A stretch of 46,890 bases of DNA from Bacteroidales bacterium (GTDB lineage Bacteria > Bacteroidota > Bacteroidia > Bacteroidales > GCA-2748055): positions 62,279-109,168 of the forward strand of contig JAOZQY010000004.1 of the NCBI GenBank assembly GCA_029931975.1. Direction: 5' to 3'. Under the pieces are notes generated by a model. It ran no database searches. It was not told where the DNA came from and saw only the letters and a list, made by a program, of their open reading frames with translations. Shown here piece by piece: positions 16,113 to 25,035 of the stretch. A program made the translations under genes and the position numbers. How positions within the stretch are numbered: the first letter of the stretch is position 1; each line of letters starts with the position of its first letter.

Positions 16113-16391
16113 TTATGACTGGTAATCCCCCGTGCTTTCATTTATCATCTTCTTGGTGAATCTGTGAAGTTTGGTGATTTTGGCATTCTGCCGGTAGGCT
16201 TCAGGTACAACTCGTATAGCATCTTCTTTATTCTCTGTCTTAATGATTAGCCATGCCTTATTTTCACCTTCCATGCACCCCCATTCAACACTTGAAACCA
16301 GATGTGACCTTGATGCGAAAAAAACTTCTATTGCTCGTAAACATGAGGCTCTGTCCCCTCCGTGTTTGACTTCTATCAAATATTTGTTCAT
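16113..16391 (-). CDS. Small conserved hypothetical protein, ferredoxin-like fold suspected
   Basis: A 92-residue cytoplasmic protein without signal peptide. The pattern MNKYLIEVKHGGDRASCLRAI, then SHLVSSVEWGCMEGENKAWLII and EDAIRVVPEAYRQNAKITKL, suggests a beta-alpha-beta-beta-alpha-beta arrangement. I recognise similar small proteins in other bacteria (KYLIEVxH ... CxxA...F...GSH...WGCxxGEHKAW...PPxxRxxAxI) but no assigned function. The two conserved Cys and a His (His10, Cys17, Cys39) could bind a metal, which is a guess. It stands alone between the repeat protein and the TonB relic. Confidence 0.7.
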   Translation of the reverse strand: MNKYLIEVKHGGDRASCLRAIEVFFASRSHLVSSVEWGCMEGENKAWLIIKTENKEDAIRVVPEAYRQNAKITKLHRFTKKMINESTGDYQS

Positions 16392-16551
16392 AGTATTTTT
16401 CTCTTCAGTTATTATGGAGGGTTCATTTTCAAGATACCACGACTATTAATGTAATAAATCGAATTAAAAACAATTAACATCTTATTTAACAAGAGATTAA
16501 GCGGTTTATTTATGAACTTTTCCTATCCTTTTCAACATTTCGACTTATTAA

Positions 16552-17097
16552 TTGTTTGATAAGCTTAAGATAGTGAGCATGATGAAGCGGACAGCCGTGG
16601 ATGTGCTGAATAAACTACCATCGGTTTCGGTGTCGCCCGATGGTGAGGTGTTGGTTCGCGGTACCACCGACTTTATGTTCTATCTGAATGGCAGGTCCAC
16701 CCAGATGGACCCAGCCCTGTTGCTGGGGCAAATTTCCGGCAATGCCATTGAAAACATTGAAGTGATCACGGTTCCTACGGCAAAATATGATGCTCAGGGT
16801 AAGGGCGGCATCATCAATATCACCACTAGAACTTCCGGGATTGGGGGTTTATCGGTAAGTACAAATCTCATGGGAGGCGGTGCACGAATTTTGGATACCA
16901 CCAACAATGCCTACAAGCATATGGTGGCCAGTGGTGAACAGATTTTTTACCAGGATAAGCTCTACACCCGCATGGTTCCCATTGCTGAAATTGACATTTC
17001 ATACGCTTTCAATACCAATGGTAAATCGACCAGAAAAGTGGGCTCTTTCGGGAAGAGTGAGTTCTATGCGCCATCAGCCGGCTATGACTTCGAATAG
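16552..17097 (+). pseudogene. TonB-dependent receptor relic: plug joined to barrel end
   Basis: The frame begins with a non-ATG codon (TTG) and lacks a signal peptide and TonB box. The first part is a plug domain: DVLNKLPSVSVSPDGEVLVRG, then YLNGRST, IENIEVITVPTAKYDAQGKG and GIINITT. After GGLSVSTNL the sequence jumps straight to GGARILDTTNNAYKHMVASG and IFYQDKLYTRMVPIAEIDIS. That is the pattern of the last strands of outer-membrane receptors of this class. Intact receptors have roughly 700-900 residues, so most of the barrel (about 400-500 residues) is missing at about 16870. The tail after NGKSTRKVG does not match the normal end. It cannot be functional. The relic overlaps the 3' end of the small membrane protein gene on the other strand. 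Confidence 0.75.
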
Positions 17098-17279
17098 ATC
17101 ACATACTTCGTAAGCAGGGCGAAGAGGGGAAATCCTATGCTCAGCAACAGTTGGGTATCGAAACCTATCACGGCTTCGCCATGTATGGAATTAAATGAGT
17201 GGAAGATCATAAATATGATAATTCCCAGCAGCAGGTGCTGTATGACTCCAAACATCCAAAAAAGTGTTTTATTTGTCAT
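17082..17279 (-). CDS. Small two-helix membrane protein of the LytS/LytTR operon
   Basis: A 65-residue protein with two hydrophobic helices (LFWMFGVIQHLLLGIIIFMIF, and LLLSIGFPLFALLTKYVIY) joined by a short polar loop with HGEAVIGFD. The start codon overlaps the regulator's stop by four bases (17276-17279), as the regulator's does with the kinase, which supports real translation and coupling. I do not recognise the family. By position it could modulate the kinase or be a fragment of a larger protein. Its 3' end overlaps the TonB relic on the opposite strand by 16 bases. Confidence 0.6.
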   Translation of the reverse strand: MTNKTLFWMFGVIQHLLLGIIIFMIFHSFNSIHGEAVIGFDTQLLLSIGFPLFALLTKYVIYSKS

Positions 17280-17989
17280 GATTCAATATTTAAAGATTTC
17301 ATTACAAGGTTCTTATATTTTCTACTGATGGGCACTTCAACTTCACCCACTTCAATGCTTGAGGCAGTGAAGGCGGTGATGTGATCGATGGATACGATGT
17401 ACGAGTTGTGAGATCTGATGAAGTGATCGCCCGGCAGTGTTCGCTCAATTGTTGTGAGGCTGCATCGGGTCATTACATGCTTTTCTCCTGTATGTACTTT
17501 GATGTATTCACCCATGCTTTCAATTAAACTGATCTCCGATAAGAAGACTTTATGGATTTTTCTGTTGTCTCTGAGATACAGGAAGGCATCTTGGGATAGA
17601 GGGGATGTTGAACCGCTTAATGAGAATGTGCAGGACAGAGATTCATAGTAATGATCAATTGCCTGGAGAAATCTCTTGAAAGAAATGGGCTTGAGCAGAT
17701 AGTCAACCACATGAAGTTCGAAGCCATCCAGGGCATACTTTCTGTAGGCAGTGGTGATGATGGTTTTGGGAGGACTCTTCAGGCTCCGTAGAAAGTCCAG
17801 ACCACTTAAACGGGGCATGCTGATATCCAGGAAGATCAGGTCAATGCGGTTTTGCTTTAGGAATGAAAGGGCTTCAAGTGCATTTTCATGTTCATGCACA
17901 ATTTCAAAATCATCCAGTTTCTTCAAGTGGGACCTTATCACATCCCTGGCAATGGGTTCATCATCAATAATCAGGCATTTGATTTTCAT
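17276..17989 (-). CDS. LytTR-family response regulator
   Basis: A 237-residue protein. The receiver domain (1-118) has the acidic pair Asp9-Asp10, phosphoacceptor Asp55 (LIFLDISMP) and Lys100 (LLKPISF). The C-terminal LytTR domain (about 135-235) carries ESMGEYIKVHTGEK, LPGDHFIRSHNSYIVSIDHI and VPISRKYKN. It should bind DNA direct repeats as an output of the LytS-type kinase upstream. The two genes overlap by four bases (17986-17989), giving coupled translation. Targets are not known; no obvious LytTR repeat sites were identified in the window. Confidence 0.95.
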   Translation of the reverse strand: MKIKCLIIDDEPIARDVIRSHLKKLDDFEIVHEHENALEALSFLKQNRIDLIFLDISMPRLSGLDFLRSLKSPPKTIITTAYRKYALDGFELHVVDYLLKPISFKRFLQAIDHYYESLSCTFSLSGSTSPLSQDAFLYLRDNRKIHKVFLSEISLIESMGEYIKVHTGEKHVMTRCSLTTIERTLPGDHFIRSHNSYIVSIDHITAFTASSIEVGEVEVPISRKYKNLVMKSLNIES

Positions 17990-19047
17990 TTGTTTGCTTT
18001 TGATTGGATGTTCAGGGATACAGAAAAGGTAGTTTCATCTTCACGGATGACCAGGCTATGTTGCCGGGGATAGAGAATCTCGAGTCGTTTTTTCACGTTC
18101 GCCAATCCTACTCCGCCTGCAGGAACTGCATTTTCTTTTGCTTCCTGGAACTTGCTGTTTTCGATCTCAAAGCTAATCTCACCTTTGCTGGTCAGGACCC
18201 TTATTCTGATCCAAATCCCGCTGATCATTTTGCTGGCACCGTGCTTGAAGCTATTCTCCACAAAGGGGAAAAGAAGCAAGGGAGCTATGCTGGCATCCTC
18301 ATCTTCCAACTCTTTTACCATCTGGATCTTAAGCCTGTTGCCATATCTGAATTTTTCCAGTTCGATATAGTTTTCAATAAAATCAAGCTCCTTGTTTAAG
18401 CTGTAATTCTCTATAGAACATTCATAAAGAACAAAGTGCAGCATCTCGGAAAGCATCAGGATTCCTTTGGGCGCACCGTCCGATTTCTGCATGGCCAGTC
18501 CGTAGATGTTATTGAGTGTATTAAAGAGAAAGTGGGCATTTAGCTGGGACCTGAGAGCACTAAGTTCGGCCTGATGCTTCTGCTTTTCCAGTTGAATTTT
18601 CTCCTCCCGTTCTCTGATGCTTTCCTTGAAAAGTTTAATACTGAACGCGATGAAGATGATCAGTCCCGTCTCAAAATAGAATGGAAGCAGGTTGTAGTCC
18701 ACCAGGTTTTTGAGAGTGATCTCTTCTCCACTCAGGAACATCACCAGTATCCTGGGCAAGAGCGGTTCAAACGATAGTATTAGAAGGAGGATCAATCCAA
18801 GTCGGATATACTGCTTTCTTTTGAGGTATCCAGGAAGTATCCTATAGTTGATCAGGTAGACCAGCATCATGGTGAAAGGAAGCATTACCATCGATGAAAG
18901 AAAGAGCCAGGGATAATTTTTAAATACTGGTCCGTAGATCACTGCAAAAATCAGGATGAAGCTCATCCAGAAAGCAGTGTGCTGCAAGATTCGTTTTCGA
19001 TTCAGCTCTTTCATCATAGCGGAGTAAAACAAAGTTAGATGCTTCAA
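17986..19047 (-). CDS. LytS-type sensor histidine kinase
   Basis: A 353-residue protein. Four hydrophobic segments occupy about residues 25-140 (WMSFILIFAVIYG, FLSSMVMLPFTMMLVY, LGLILLLILSF, FETGLIIFIAF). A coiled linker (KESIREREEKIQLEKQKHQAE) leads to the His_kinase domain with SALRSQLNAHFLFNTLNN; the phosphoacceptor is His172. The usual PHFLFN is AHFLFN here (Ala171 for Pro). The ATP-binding part has LFPFVENSFKHG and GGVGLANVKKRL. The ATG at 19047 is used; Met11 or Met12 are alternatives. It heads the three-gene overlapping operon. The signal sensed by the N-terminal membrane domain is unknown. Confidence 0.95.
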   Translation of the reverse strand: MKHLTLFYSAMMKELNRKRILQHTAFWMSFILIFAVIYGPVFKNYPWLFLSSMVMLPFTMMLVYLINYRILPGYLKRKQYIRLGLILLLILSFEPLLPRILVMFLSGEEITLKNLVDYNLLPFYFETGLIIFIAFSIKLFKESIREREEKIQLEKQKHQAELSALRSQLNAHFLFNTLNNIYGLAMQKSDGAPKGILMLSEMLHFVLYECSIENYSLNKELDFIENYIELEKFRYGNRLKIQMVKELEDEDASIAPLLLFPFVENSFKHGASKMISGIWIRIRVLTSKGEISFEIENSKFQEAKENAVPAGGVGLANVKKRLEILYPRQHSLVIREDETTFSVSLNIQSKANK

Positions 19048-19222
19048 CCATAGAATAAAAGTAATTCAGCCATTTACCACCTTGGAACTCCAATTGACCT
19101 TTTCAACGGGTTATCGTGCAGTTTGTTACCGGGGAATGGAACTGAAACGGCATTTGTAAGAGGAAAGATGATCGCAATTGAATTATATGGAAATGGATGA
19201 TTCTGTATGGTATTATTGGGAC

Positions 19223-19807
19223 ATGAAAACCATTTTCACTTCCATTCTAGTTTTGAGCTTCCTGCTTTCAAGTGTGCTTCTGTTTTCACAGAATGAGTAC
19301 GATCGCGGACTTTTGCTGGGATTTAATATCTCCAATTTCACCGGATCGGAACCAGGCCTTGAGAATAGTAGCACAATTCCGGGATTGAGCATTGGCTTTT
19401 TCCAGGAGTTTGAGTTGGGATCGCATTTTTCTTTTAGGCCTGAAATCGCATTTACCACCAAAGGCAGTCGTTTGCAGACTGTTGGGGATTTATTTCTTCA
19501 TCAGGTCGTCACCTATATGGAAGTACCGCTTCTTATCCATTGGATCATTAATCCCGGGGACAGAACCAGAGTATTTATTTGTGGCGGACCTGCGGCGGAC
19601 TTGATGTTGCTCGCGTTTAACGAAGTGGGATTTTCCGAGGATATTCGGCGCTTCGAGATGGGTACAGTGCTGGGGATCGGTTTGCGCAGGCAAAAGCTAG
19701 GATTCAGGGTCCATATAAACCAGGGTTTGTTGGATCTGGACAAGAGTAGCTCATTGACAAGTGTCAGAAACAAAACGCTTTCTTTTACAGTTGGCATATT
19801 ATTTTGA
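19223..19807 (+). CDS. Small outer-membrane beta-barrel protein
   Basis: The start at 19223 gives a signal peptide (MKTIFTSILVLSFLLSSVLLFSQ, mature from about 24); a longer frame from 19178 would put polar residues before it. The 194-residue protein then shows alternating strands (GLLLGFNISNFTG, HFSFRPEIAFTTKGSRLQ, TYMEVPLLIHW, RVFICGGPAADLML) and ends in LSFTVGILF with a terminal Phe, the outer-membrane beta-signal. This fits the PorT-like/OMP_b-brl_2 family of eight-stranded Bacteroidota barrels. Function unknown. The Ntn hydrolase gene starts 19 bases after its stop. Confidence 0.85.
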   Translation: MKTIFTSILVLSFLLSSVLLFSQNEYDRGLLLGFNISNFTGSEPGLENSSTIPGLSIGFFQEFELGSHFSFRPEIAFTTKGSRLQTVGDLFLHQVVTYMEVPLLIHWIINPGDRTRVFICGGPAADLMLLAFNEVGFSEDIRRFEMGTVLGIGLRRQKLGFRVHINQGLLDLDKSSSLTSVRNKTLSFTVGILF

Positions 19808-19826
19808 AATCAAATTTCATACTATT

Positions 19827-21092
19827 ATGAATCGTTTACTGATCAATTTTTTGCTTTTTGGCTTGTTTGCACCGGGACCCGCTCATCACCTCAGGGCCTG
19901 CTCCGTTTTTAATGCATCGGGAATAGACAAGGTGTTTGCTGCCACCAACAAGGACTGGAACAACAGGGAGACCAGGATTCTGTTTATCCCGGCAACTTTG
20001 GATACATATGGAAGGGTCTATTTTGGTTACCAGCTGGATGTGGGTTTTCAGAATGTGGGTGGAATGAACGATCAGGGGTTGTGGTACGATGGGGCATCAC
20101 TTCCTGCCAGGTCCGATATTGCGAACCACTACAATAAGCCTCGTGTCAAAGGTGAACTGTGTGAAAAGGCACTGGAGGAGTGTGCCACTGTTGATGAAGT
20201 CATTGAGCTGTATAAATATTACTATACTCCACACTGGCAGGGGCATTCCATGTGGGCCGACCGCTTTGGGAACTCTGTGATAATTGAGTATGGTGAAAAA
20301 GATGTGGTTTTCATCAAAAAAGAGCAGGGCTTCCAGGTGATGACCAATTATTACATATCTGATCCAGGGAACTCCAGGTGGTATAACTGTTACCGCTTCA
20401 GGGCCATTACAGAAATCCTTGAGAAGGCCAATTCTTTTGACGTGGAGTTGATGAGCGAAGCCCTGGAAGTCTCGCACAAAGAGGGTCTGACACCCACACT
20501 CTTTTCAAATGTCTATGACCTGAGAAATGGTGAAATCTACCTGTATCACTTTCATTATTATGATGAGTTTGTTCATTTGAATCTGGCCCATGAGTTGGAG
20601 AAGGGGGATCAGTACCTGGAGTATCCCGGGCTATTTCATGGTATTAGATTAAAGAGCCCTGCGGATGATGAAATTGTGGATGGATCAGTTATCGAGCTTA
20701 CCTGGAGCGGAGGAGCGGCCACCTACGAGATCTATTGTTCCACTGACAGTACATTTACTAATGCGCAAGCCATAGAGGTTCTGAACCTTTCGCAAAATGG
20801 ATCAAACCTGATGGGCTTATCTGTTCTGCTTTTCCTGGGATTACTTTTTGTATGGCCGGATCGCCTGAAGAAGCGGTTCACTGTAATGTTTATCTGCGGA
20901 TTGGTCTTCCTTGGAGGATGTTCCGGATGCTCAAAACTGTTTATTTCTCCTCAACTCCCAGATGCCATTGACGGATCCATCCTGCTTCATGATCTGAAGC
21001 CCGCCACCACCTATTTTTGGAAAATTGTTGCCCTTGGGGATAAAGGGATTAGCAGTGAGAGCATTGTCCGTAGTTTTACCACACGAAACTAA
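19827..21092 (+). CDS. Exported Ntn hydrolase (choloylglycine hydrolase-like) with interrupted C-terminal domain
   Basis: The start at 19827 gives a signal sequence ending HLRA before Cys25, so cleavage would free an N-terminal nucleophile Cys25 (CSVFNASG). ATNKDWNN follows, with Asp43 at the spacing of the choloylglycine/penicillin acylase motif; the usual Arg of that motif is Thr40 here. It should hydrolyse a linear amide bond. After the catalytic domain (to about 280) a fibronectin-III-like domain begins (LKSPADDEIVDGSVIELTWSG, ATYEIYCSTD) and resumes near 376-421 (LLHDLKPATTYFWKIVALG). Between these halves lies a stretch of about 45 residues with two hydrophobic helices (LMGLSVLLFLGLLFVW; FTVMFICGLVFLGG) followed by CSGCSKLF. 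That is unusual for an exported enzyme. Confidence 0.8.
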   Translation: MNRLLINFLLFGLFAPGPAHHLRACSVFNASGIDKVFAATNKDWNNRETRILFIPATLDTYGRVYFGYQLDVGFQNVGGMNDQGLWYDGASLPARSDIANHYNKPRVKGELCEKALEECATVDEVIELYKYYYTPHWQGHSMWADRFGNSVIIEYGEKDVVFIKKEQGFQVMTNYYISDPGNSRWYNCYRFRAITEILEKANSFDVELMSEALEVSHKEGLTPTLFSNVYDLRNGEIYLYHFHYYDEFVHLNLAHELEKGDQYLEYPGLFHGIRLKSPADDEIVDGSVIELTWSGGAATYEIYCSTDSTFTNAQAIEVLNLSQNGSNLMGLSVLLFLGLLFVWPDRLKKRFTVMFICGLVFLGGCSGCSKLFISPQLPDAIDGSILLHDLKPATTYFWKIVALGDKGISSESIVRSFTTRN

Positions 21093-21136
21093 TTCCGACC
21101 CGGTCAATTCTGAGTATCTAATCGGATCCTCAGGCT

Positions 21137-21823
21137 TTACCTGGCCCCCTTTTGTTTAAGAAGTTTGATAATAGACTCATATCCACCCTGGCTGGCAATA
21201 GCTAGCGGGGTTTTCCCATTGTTTGCCCTGGCATTCACATTGGCACCATGATCAATCAGAAACTTCACCAGGGCCTCATTGTTATCATCCACTGCCCAGA
21301 AAAGAGGGGTATATCCGCCATAGTAATCGCTGGTATTGTGCTCCTCTGTTTCAGCCCCTTTGGACAGTAGCAGCTCAGCCAGGTCGGTCTTCACCCATCC
21401 CCTGATAATTCCCATGGTGCAGTTGGTAAATGCACCTGCGCCATTATCTGATCTGGCACTTATATCGGCCCCTTTTGAAAGCAGCAGTGTTGTTACCTCA
21501 TAGGATCTCATGGCAGCCAGGAGCAGGGCGGTGGTTCCGTTGTTGGCCTTTAGATTTACATCGGCCCCTTCTTCTATCAACAAAAGGGACATTTCGTTCA
21601 AATTGGAATTCAGGGCCCACATGAGCGGAGTCATGTTATAGAATTCCTCACGTTGATTCAGATCGGCACCGGCTGCAATAAGGGTAAGCACTCCTTCCAG
21701 GTCGTTTGCTGTGACTTTTTTAAATAGTTCGGACTGTTGGGAGAGGAGATTTGCCGGTAGTGACAGTCCGGCCAGTAGGAGCACCAGGATGATGCATTTT
21801 GGTTGAAGCAATAGTTTTTTCAT
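21137..21823 (-). CDS. Exported ankyrin-repeat protein
   Basis: The start at 21823 gives MKKLLLQPKCIILVLLLAGLSLPANLLSQ, a signal peptide; the upstream in-frame ATG (21880) adds a basic stretch that is not signal-like. The mature protein (228 residues before processing) has about five ankyrin repeats, with clear units at MTPLMWALNSNLNEMSLLL, GTTALLLAAMRSYEVTTLLL, YTPLFWAVDDNNEALVKFL and KTPLAIASQGGYESIIKLL. It probably mediates periplasmic protein-protein contacts. It converges with the Ntn hydrolase gene and is divergent from the propeller kinase gene, 122 bases away. Partner unknown. Confidence 0.9.
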   Translation of the reverse strand: MKKLLLQPKCIILVLLLAGLSLPANLLSQQSELFKKVTANDLEGVLTLIAAGADLNQREEFYNMTPLMWALNSNLNEMSLLLIEEGADVNLKANNGTTALLLAAMRSYEVTTLLLSKGADISARSDNGAGAFTNCTMGIIRGWVKTDLAELLLSKGAETEEHNTSDYYGGYTPLFWAVDDNNEALVKFLIDHGANVNARANNGKTPLAIASQGGYESIIKLLKQKGAR

Positions 21824-21945
21824 GGGGTATTTTTTTACTTGATTAAGCTTAACTCTTTTCTTCTTAGCCCCATATACCATGAAAATGTGATTTCCAATTC
21901 AATAATTGCAAAGGATTCTTTACATTTAGTAAGAAACACATCCTT

Positions 21946-24900
21946 ATGCCCCGCAGAGTCCTCCTGGTATATTTTGCCTGTACCTGTCTGTTTTCCCTGT
22001 CAGCTCAGGATCTTCAGTTCCGACACCTGAAGGTGGAGGATGGGCTATCACAGAATACCATTAACTGCATTTACCAGGATCATTACGGTTTTATGTGGTT
22101 CGGGACCCAGGATGGCCTTAATTGCTACGATGGTATCGGATTTAAAGTCTTCAGACATGATCCGGACGATTCAACTTCTCTCTCTCATAACTGGATCTGG
22201 GACATTTTGGAAGATGGCGACCATCAGCTCTGGGTGGCAACCTGGGAAGGCCTGAACTGTTTTAACAGGCAGGATAATAGTTTTACTACCTATCTTCCCG
22301 ACTCAAGCGATAGCTCTTCCATCAGTGGAACTCGTCCTGCTTCCCTGGTCAGGGATGCAGAGGGGATGATTTGGATTGGTACCTGGGGTGGGGGATTGAA
22401 TGTACTGGATCCGAAAACAGGAGTGTTTACAAAGTATCGGGATTCGGAGAACCCAGGAATGAATTATCCTGGCGACTATGTCAGGAAGCTGTTTATTGAC
22501 TGTGAAGGCGTGCTTTGGATTGGTACCTGGAACGGATTATGGGAATGCAGGACCCGGGTGGATGGTGAACTTGAGTTCAGAAGCTATGTATATGATCCCA
22601 ATGATCCGCACTCCATTAGTAGCAACAGGGTAAGCTCTATTCGGGAGGACAGTTATGGGCGTTTGTGGATCGGAACCCTGGGGGGCGGACTGAATTTATT
22701 GGACAGGAGTACGGGTAGCTTTACTAGCTTTCAGCACGACGAAAACACTCCGGGTTCCATAAGCAGCAATGACATCACCAGCATTGAAAGTAGTGAAGAT
22801 GGTTTACTCTGGATCGCCACAGTTTCGGACGGACTAAACCTCTTTAATGAGATAGATGAAACATTTATAAGCTACCACAATGAACCAGAGATTGCTGCAT
22901 CTCTGGCTTCTGATAATGTCTATTCTCTCTACAGCGATCGAGGAGGACTGTTCTGGGTGGGGGCCGGTGGATTGAATATCTATGATAAAAGACTGGCTCG
23001 TTTTTCCTTTTCCGGGTCCATTGATATTTTGACAGAGGAATTGCGAGGAAAGAGTGTATATGTGATTTTTGAGGATAGCGGGGGCTTTATATGGGCCGGA
23101 TCGCATAATGACGGACTGGTCCGGCTGGACCCAAAAAATGGGACACTCAGTTGGTACAGGCATCTTCCGGATGATGCAAACAGTTTGAGTCATGATGGTG
23201 TAAGCGCCATTGCAGAGGACAGCTCAGCTTGTATCTGGATTGCTACTTCAGGTGGTGGCTTAAACATGCTGGATCCCCGGACAGGGAAATGGATGCACAT
23301 CAAGGAGCAGACTGGCAGACCGGAAACGGCCGGACTAAATCATATAAGCGGGATTGTCGTGGATGAAGAGGGAATCATCTGGATCGCCACCAGGGAATAT
23401 GGTATCATCTGTTACAATCCTTTATCAAAACAGTTTAGCACATTCCGGAACAATCCGGGCGACATGTCCTCTCTTTCGGGAAACTACCTGCTGCGTATCT
23501 ATAAGGATAGCCGGGGGGATATCTGGCTGGGCTCCTGGGGCGGTGGTTTAAACAGGTACGATCGGGGAAATAATTGTTTTGAGCGCTTTATGTATCATCC
23601 GGATAATCCGAATTCTCTTCCGGGTAACATTGTCCATTCCATCTCTGAACATCTGACTGATTCTTGCAGGCTTATGTGGATTGGAACAGCCTCCGGACTG
23701 GCTTCCCTGAACCCTGATGATCCCGGAGCAGGATTTACACTCTTCCCAAAAAACGGGGAGCTCCCCAGTCTTTCTGTATACGGAACCTTGTTTGATAAGA
23801 AGGATAATTTATGGATCAGTACCAATGCGGGCATCACCTTTTACCAGAATGAGAAAATCTCTATGAAGCACTATAGCAGGCAGGATGGCCTTCCCGGGAA
23901 TGAGTTTAACGCAGGGGCCTTCCTGGAGCTGAGCCAGGGACTGTTTGCCTTTGGAGGGATTAATGGCTTGCTTGTTTTTCACCCCGATAGCGTGAAAGAT
24001 AGTTCCTATGAGCCACAGGTTGTTTTTACCTCTTTTTCGGTGATGAATGAGCAGGTCTACGATGGATTTCAATTGAATGCCATTGAATCCATCTCCCTGC
24101 CTTATACGCAAAACTTTTTCTCCTTTGAGTTTGCTTCCATGGATTTTTCCGATCCGGAGAATAACTGTTACAGGTATAAACTGGAAGGGATCGACGAGGA
24201 GTGGATCGATGCAGGTAAGCGAAATTTTGCTTCCTATACAAAGATTGATCCGGGCCATTATTCTTTCAGGGTGAGGGCTACCAACAGTGACAGAATTTGG
24301 AGCAGTAATGAGGCAAGTATTGCCCTTGAGATTATTCCGCCCTTCTGGCAAAGATGGTGGTTCAGGACTATGGGTATTCTGCTGCTTTTGTTGGTCTTCT
24401 ATGCCATTGATATGTATCGCATTCAGCGTGTCAGGGAGATCGAGCGCCTGAGAACCCGTATTGCCAGTGATCTTCACGATGACATTGGTTCTGCTCTTAC
24501 CCGTATCAGCGTGCATTCCCAGCAGATTCTCACACAGAAGGATCTGGGCAGGATTGAACAATCGTCGGTAAAGATCAATGAATTGAGTCGTGAGATGGTA
24601 TCCACCATGAGTGATATTGTCTGGTCGATCGATGCGCGGAATGACACCCTGTCGGATTTTCTGAGTAGAATGCAGGATCTGACTCACCAGCTGTTTTCTG
24701 ACAGGGATATCAGTGTATCATTCGTTCATAGGGGAATGGAGAGCAGAAGAACCATAAAGGTACAGGTCAGACAGAATATCTATTATATTTTTAAAGAGGC
24801 CCTGAACAATATCGCCAGACATTCGGGGGCCGATCGGGTGGAAATCAGCATGGACAATACCGATTCCAGGTTCCGTATGCATATTAGCGATAATGGTGCA

Positions 24901-25035
24901 GGTTATGATCCGGCAGATGTTGAAGGAGGTAACGGGTTAAGAAACATGAAGATGCGAGCTGAAAGGATTGGGGCTACTCTTGAAATAATATGCCGGGGGG
25001 GAGTGGAAATTTCCCTGAAAATGAAAGGCTTGTAA
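21946..25035 (+). CDS. Propeller-type sensor histidine kinase (NarL-class)
   Basis: A 1029-residue protein. Signal sequence about 1-20. Two-component-regulator propeller repeats fill about 21-700, seen as many copies of WIGTxxGGLNxxDxxTGxF (for example LWIGTLGGGLNLLDRSTGSF). A Y_Y_Y domain follows at about 715-790 (YRYKLEGIDEEWIDAG, then PGHYSFRVRATN). One membrane helix starts at Trp804. The HisKA_3 dimerisation domain carries His844 (ASDLHDDIGSALTRI) and the ATPase domain ends in GGNGLRNMKMRAERIGA. Unlike hybrid HTCS regulators it has no receiver, so the phosphate goes to the NarL-type regulator encoded 57 bases downstream. Relatives sense carbohydrates or surface ligands in the periplasm. 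The ligand here is unknown. Confidence 0.95.
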   Translation: MPRRVLLVYFACTCLFSLSAQDLQFRHLKVEDGLSQNTINCIYQDHYGFMWFGTQDGLNCYDGIGFKVFRHDPDDSTSLSHNWIWDILEDGDHQLWVATWEGLNCFNRQDNSFTTYLPDSSDSSSISGTRPASLVRDAEGMIWIGTWGGGLNVLDPKTGVFTKYRDSENPGMNYPGDYVRKLFIDCEGVLWIGTWNGLWECRTRVDGELEFRSYVYDPNDPHSISSNRVSSIREDSYGRLWIGTLGGGLNLLDRSTGSFTSFQHDENTPGSISSNDITSIESSEDGLLWIATVSDGLNLFNEIDETFISYHNEPEIAASLASDNVYSLYSDRGGLFWVGAGGLNIYDKRLARFSFSGSIDILTEELRGKSVYVIFEDSGGFIWAGSHNDGLVRLDPKNGTLSWYRHLPDDANSLSHDGVSAIAEDSSACIWIATSGGGLNMLDPRTGKWMHIKEQTGRPETAGLNHISGIVVDEEGIIWIATREYGIICYNPLSKQFSTFRNNPGDMSSLSGNYLLRIYKDSRGDIWLGSWGGGLNRYDRGNNCFERFMYHPDNPNSLPGNIVHSISEHLTDSCRLMWIGTASGLASLNPDDPGAGFTLFPKNGELPSLSVYGTLFDKKDNLWISTNAGITFYQNEKISMKHYSRQDGLPGNEFNAGAFLELSQGLFAFGGINGLLVFHPDSVKDSSYEPQVVFTSFSVMNEQVYDGFQLNAIESISLPYTQNFFSFEFASMDFSDPENNCYRYKLEGIDEEWIDAGKRNFASYTKIDPGHYSFRVRATNSDRIWSSNEASIALEIIPPFWQRWWFRTMGILLLLLVFYAIDMYRIQRVREIERLRTRIASDLHDDIGSALTRISVHSQQILTQKDLGRIEQSSVKINELSREMVSTMSDIVWSIDARNDTLSDFLSRMQDLTHQLFSDRDISVSFVHRGMESRRTIKVQVRQNIYYIFKEALNNIARHSGADRVEISMDNTDSRFRMHISDNGAGYDPADVEGGNGLRNMKMRAERIGATLEIICRGGVEISLKMKGL

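Noticed and set aside
16017-16118. 33-codon plus-strand frame (MSVLTTIGFQTMGQ...)
   Set aside because: It might be the end of a lost gene, but nothing is recognisable and it overlaps the 3' end of the gene on the other strand.
23809-24687. 292-codon minus-strand frame inside the propeller kinase gene
   Set aside because: It lies wholly opposite a strongly supported kinase with clear domains; a shadow frame of the kind common in GC-balanced genes.
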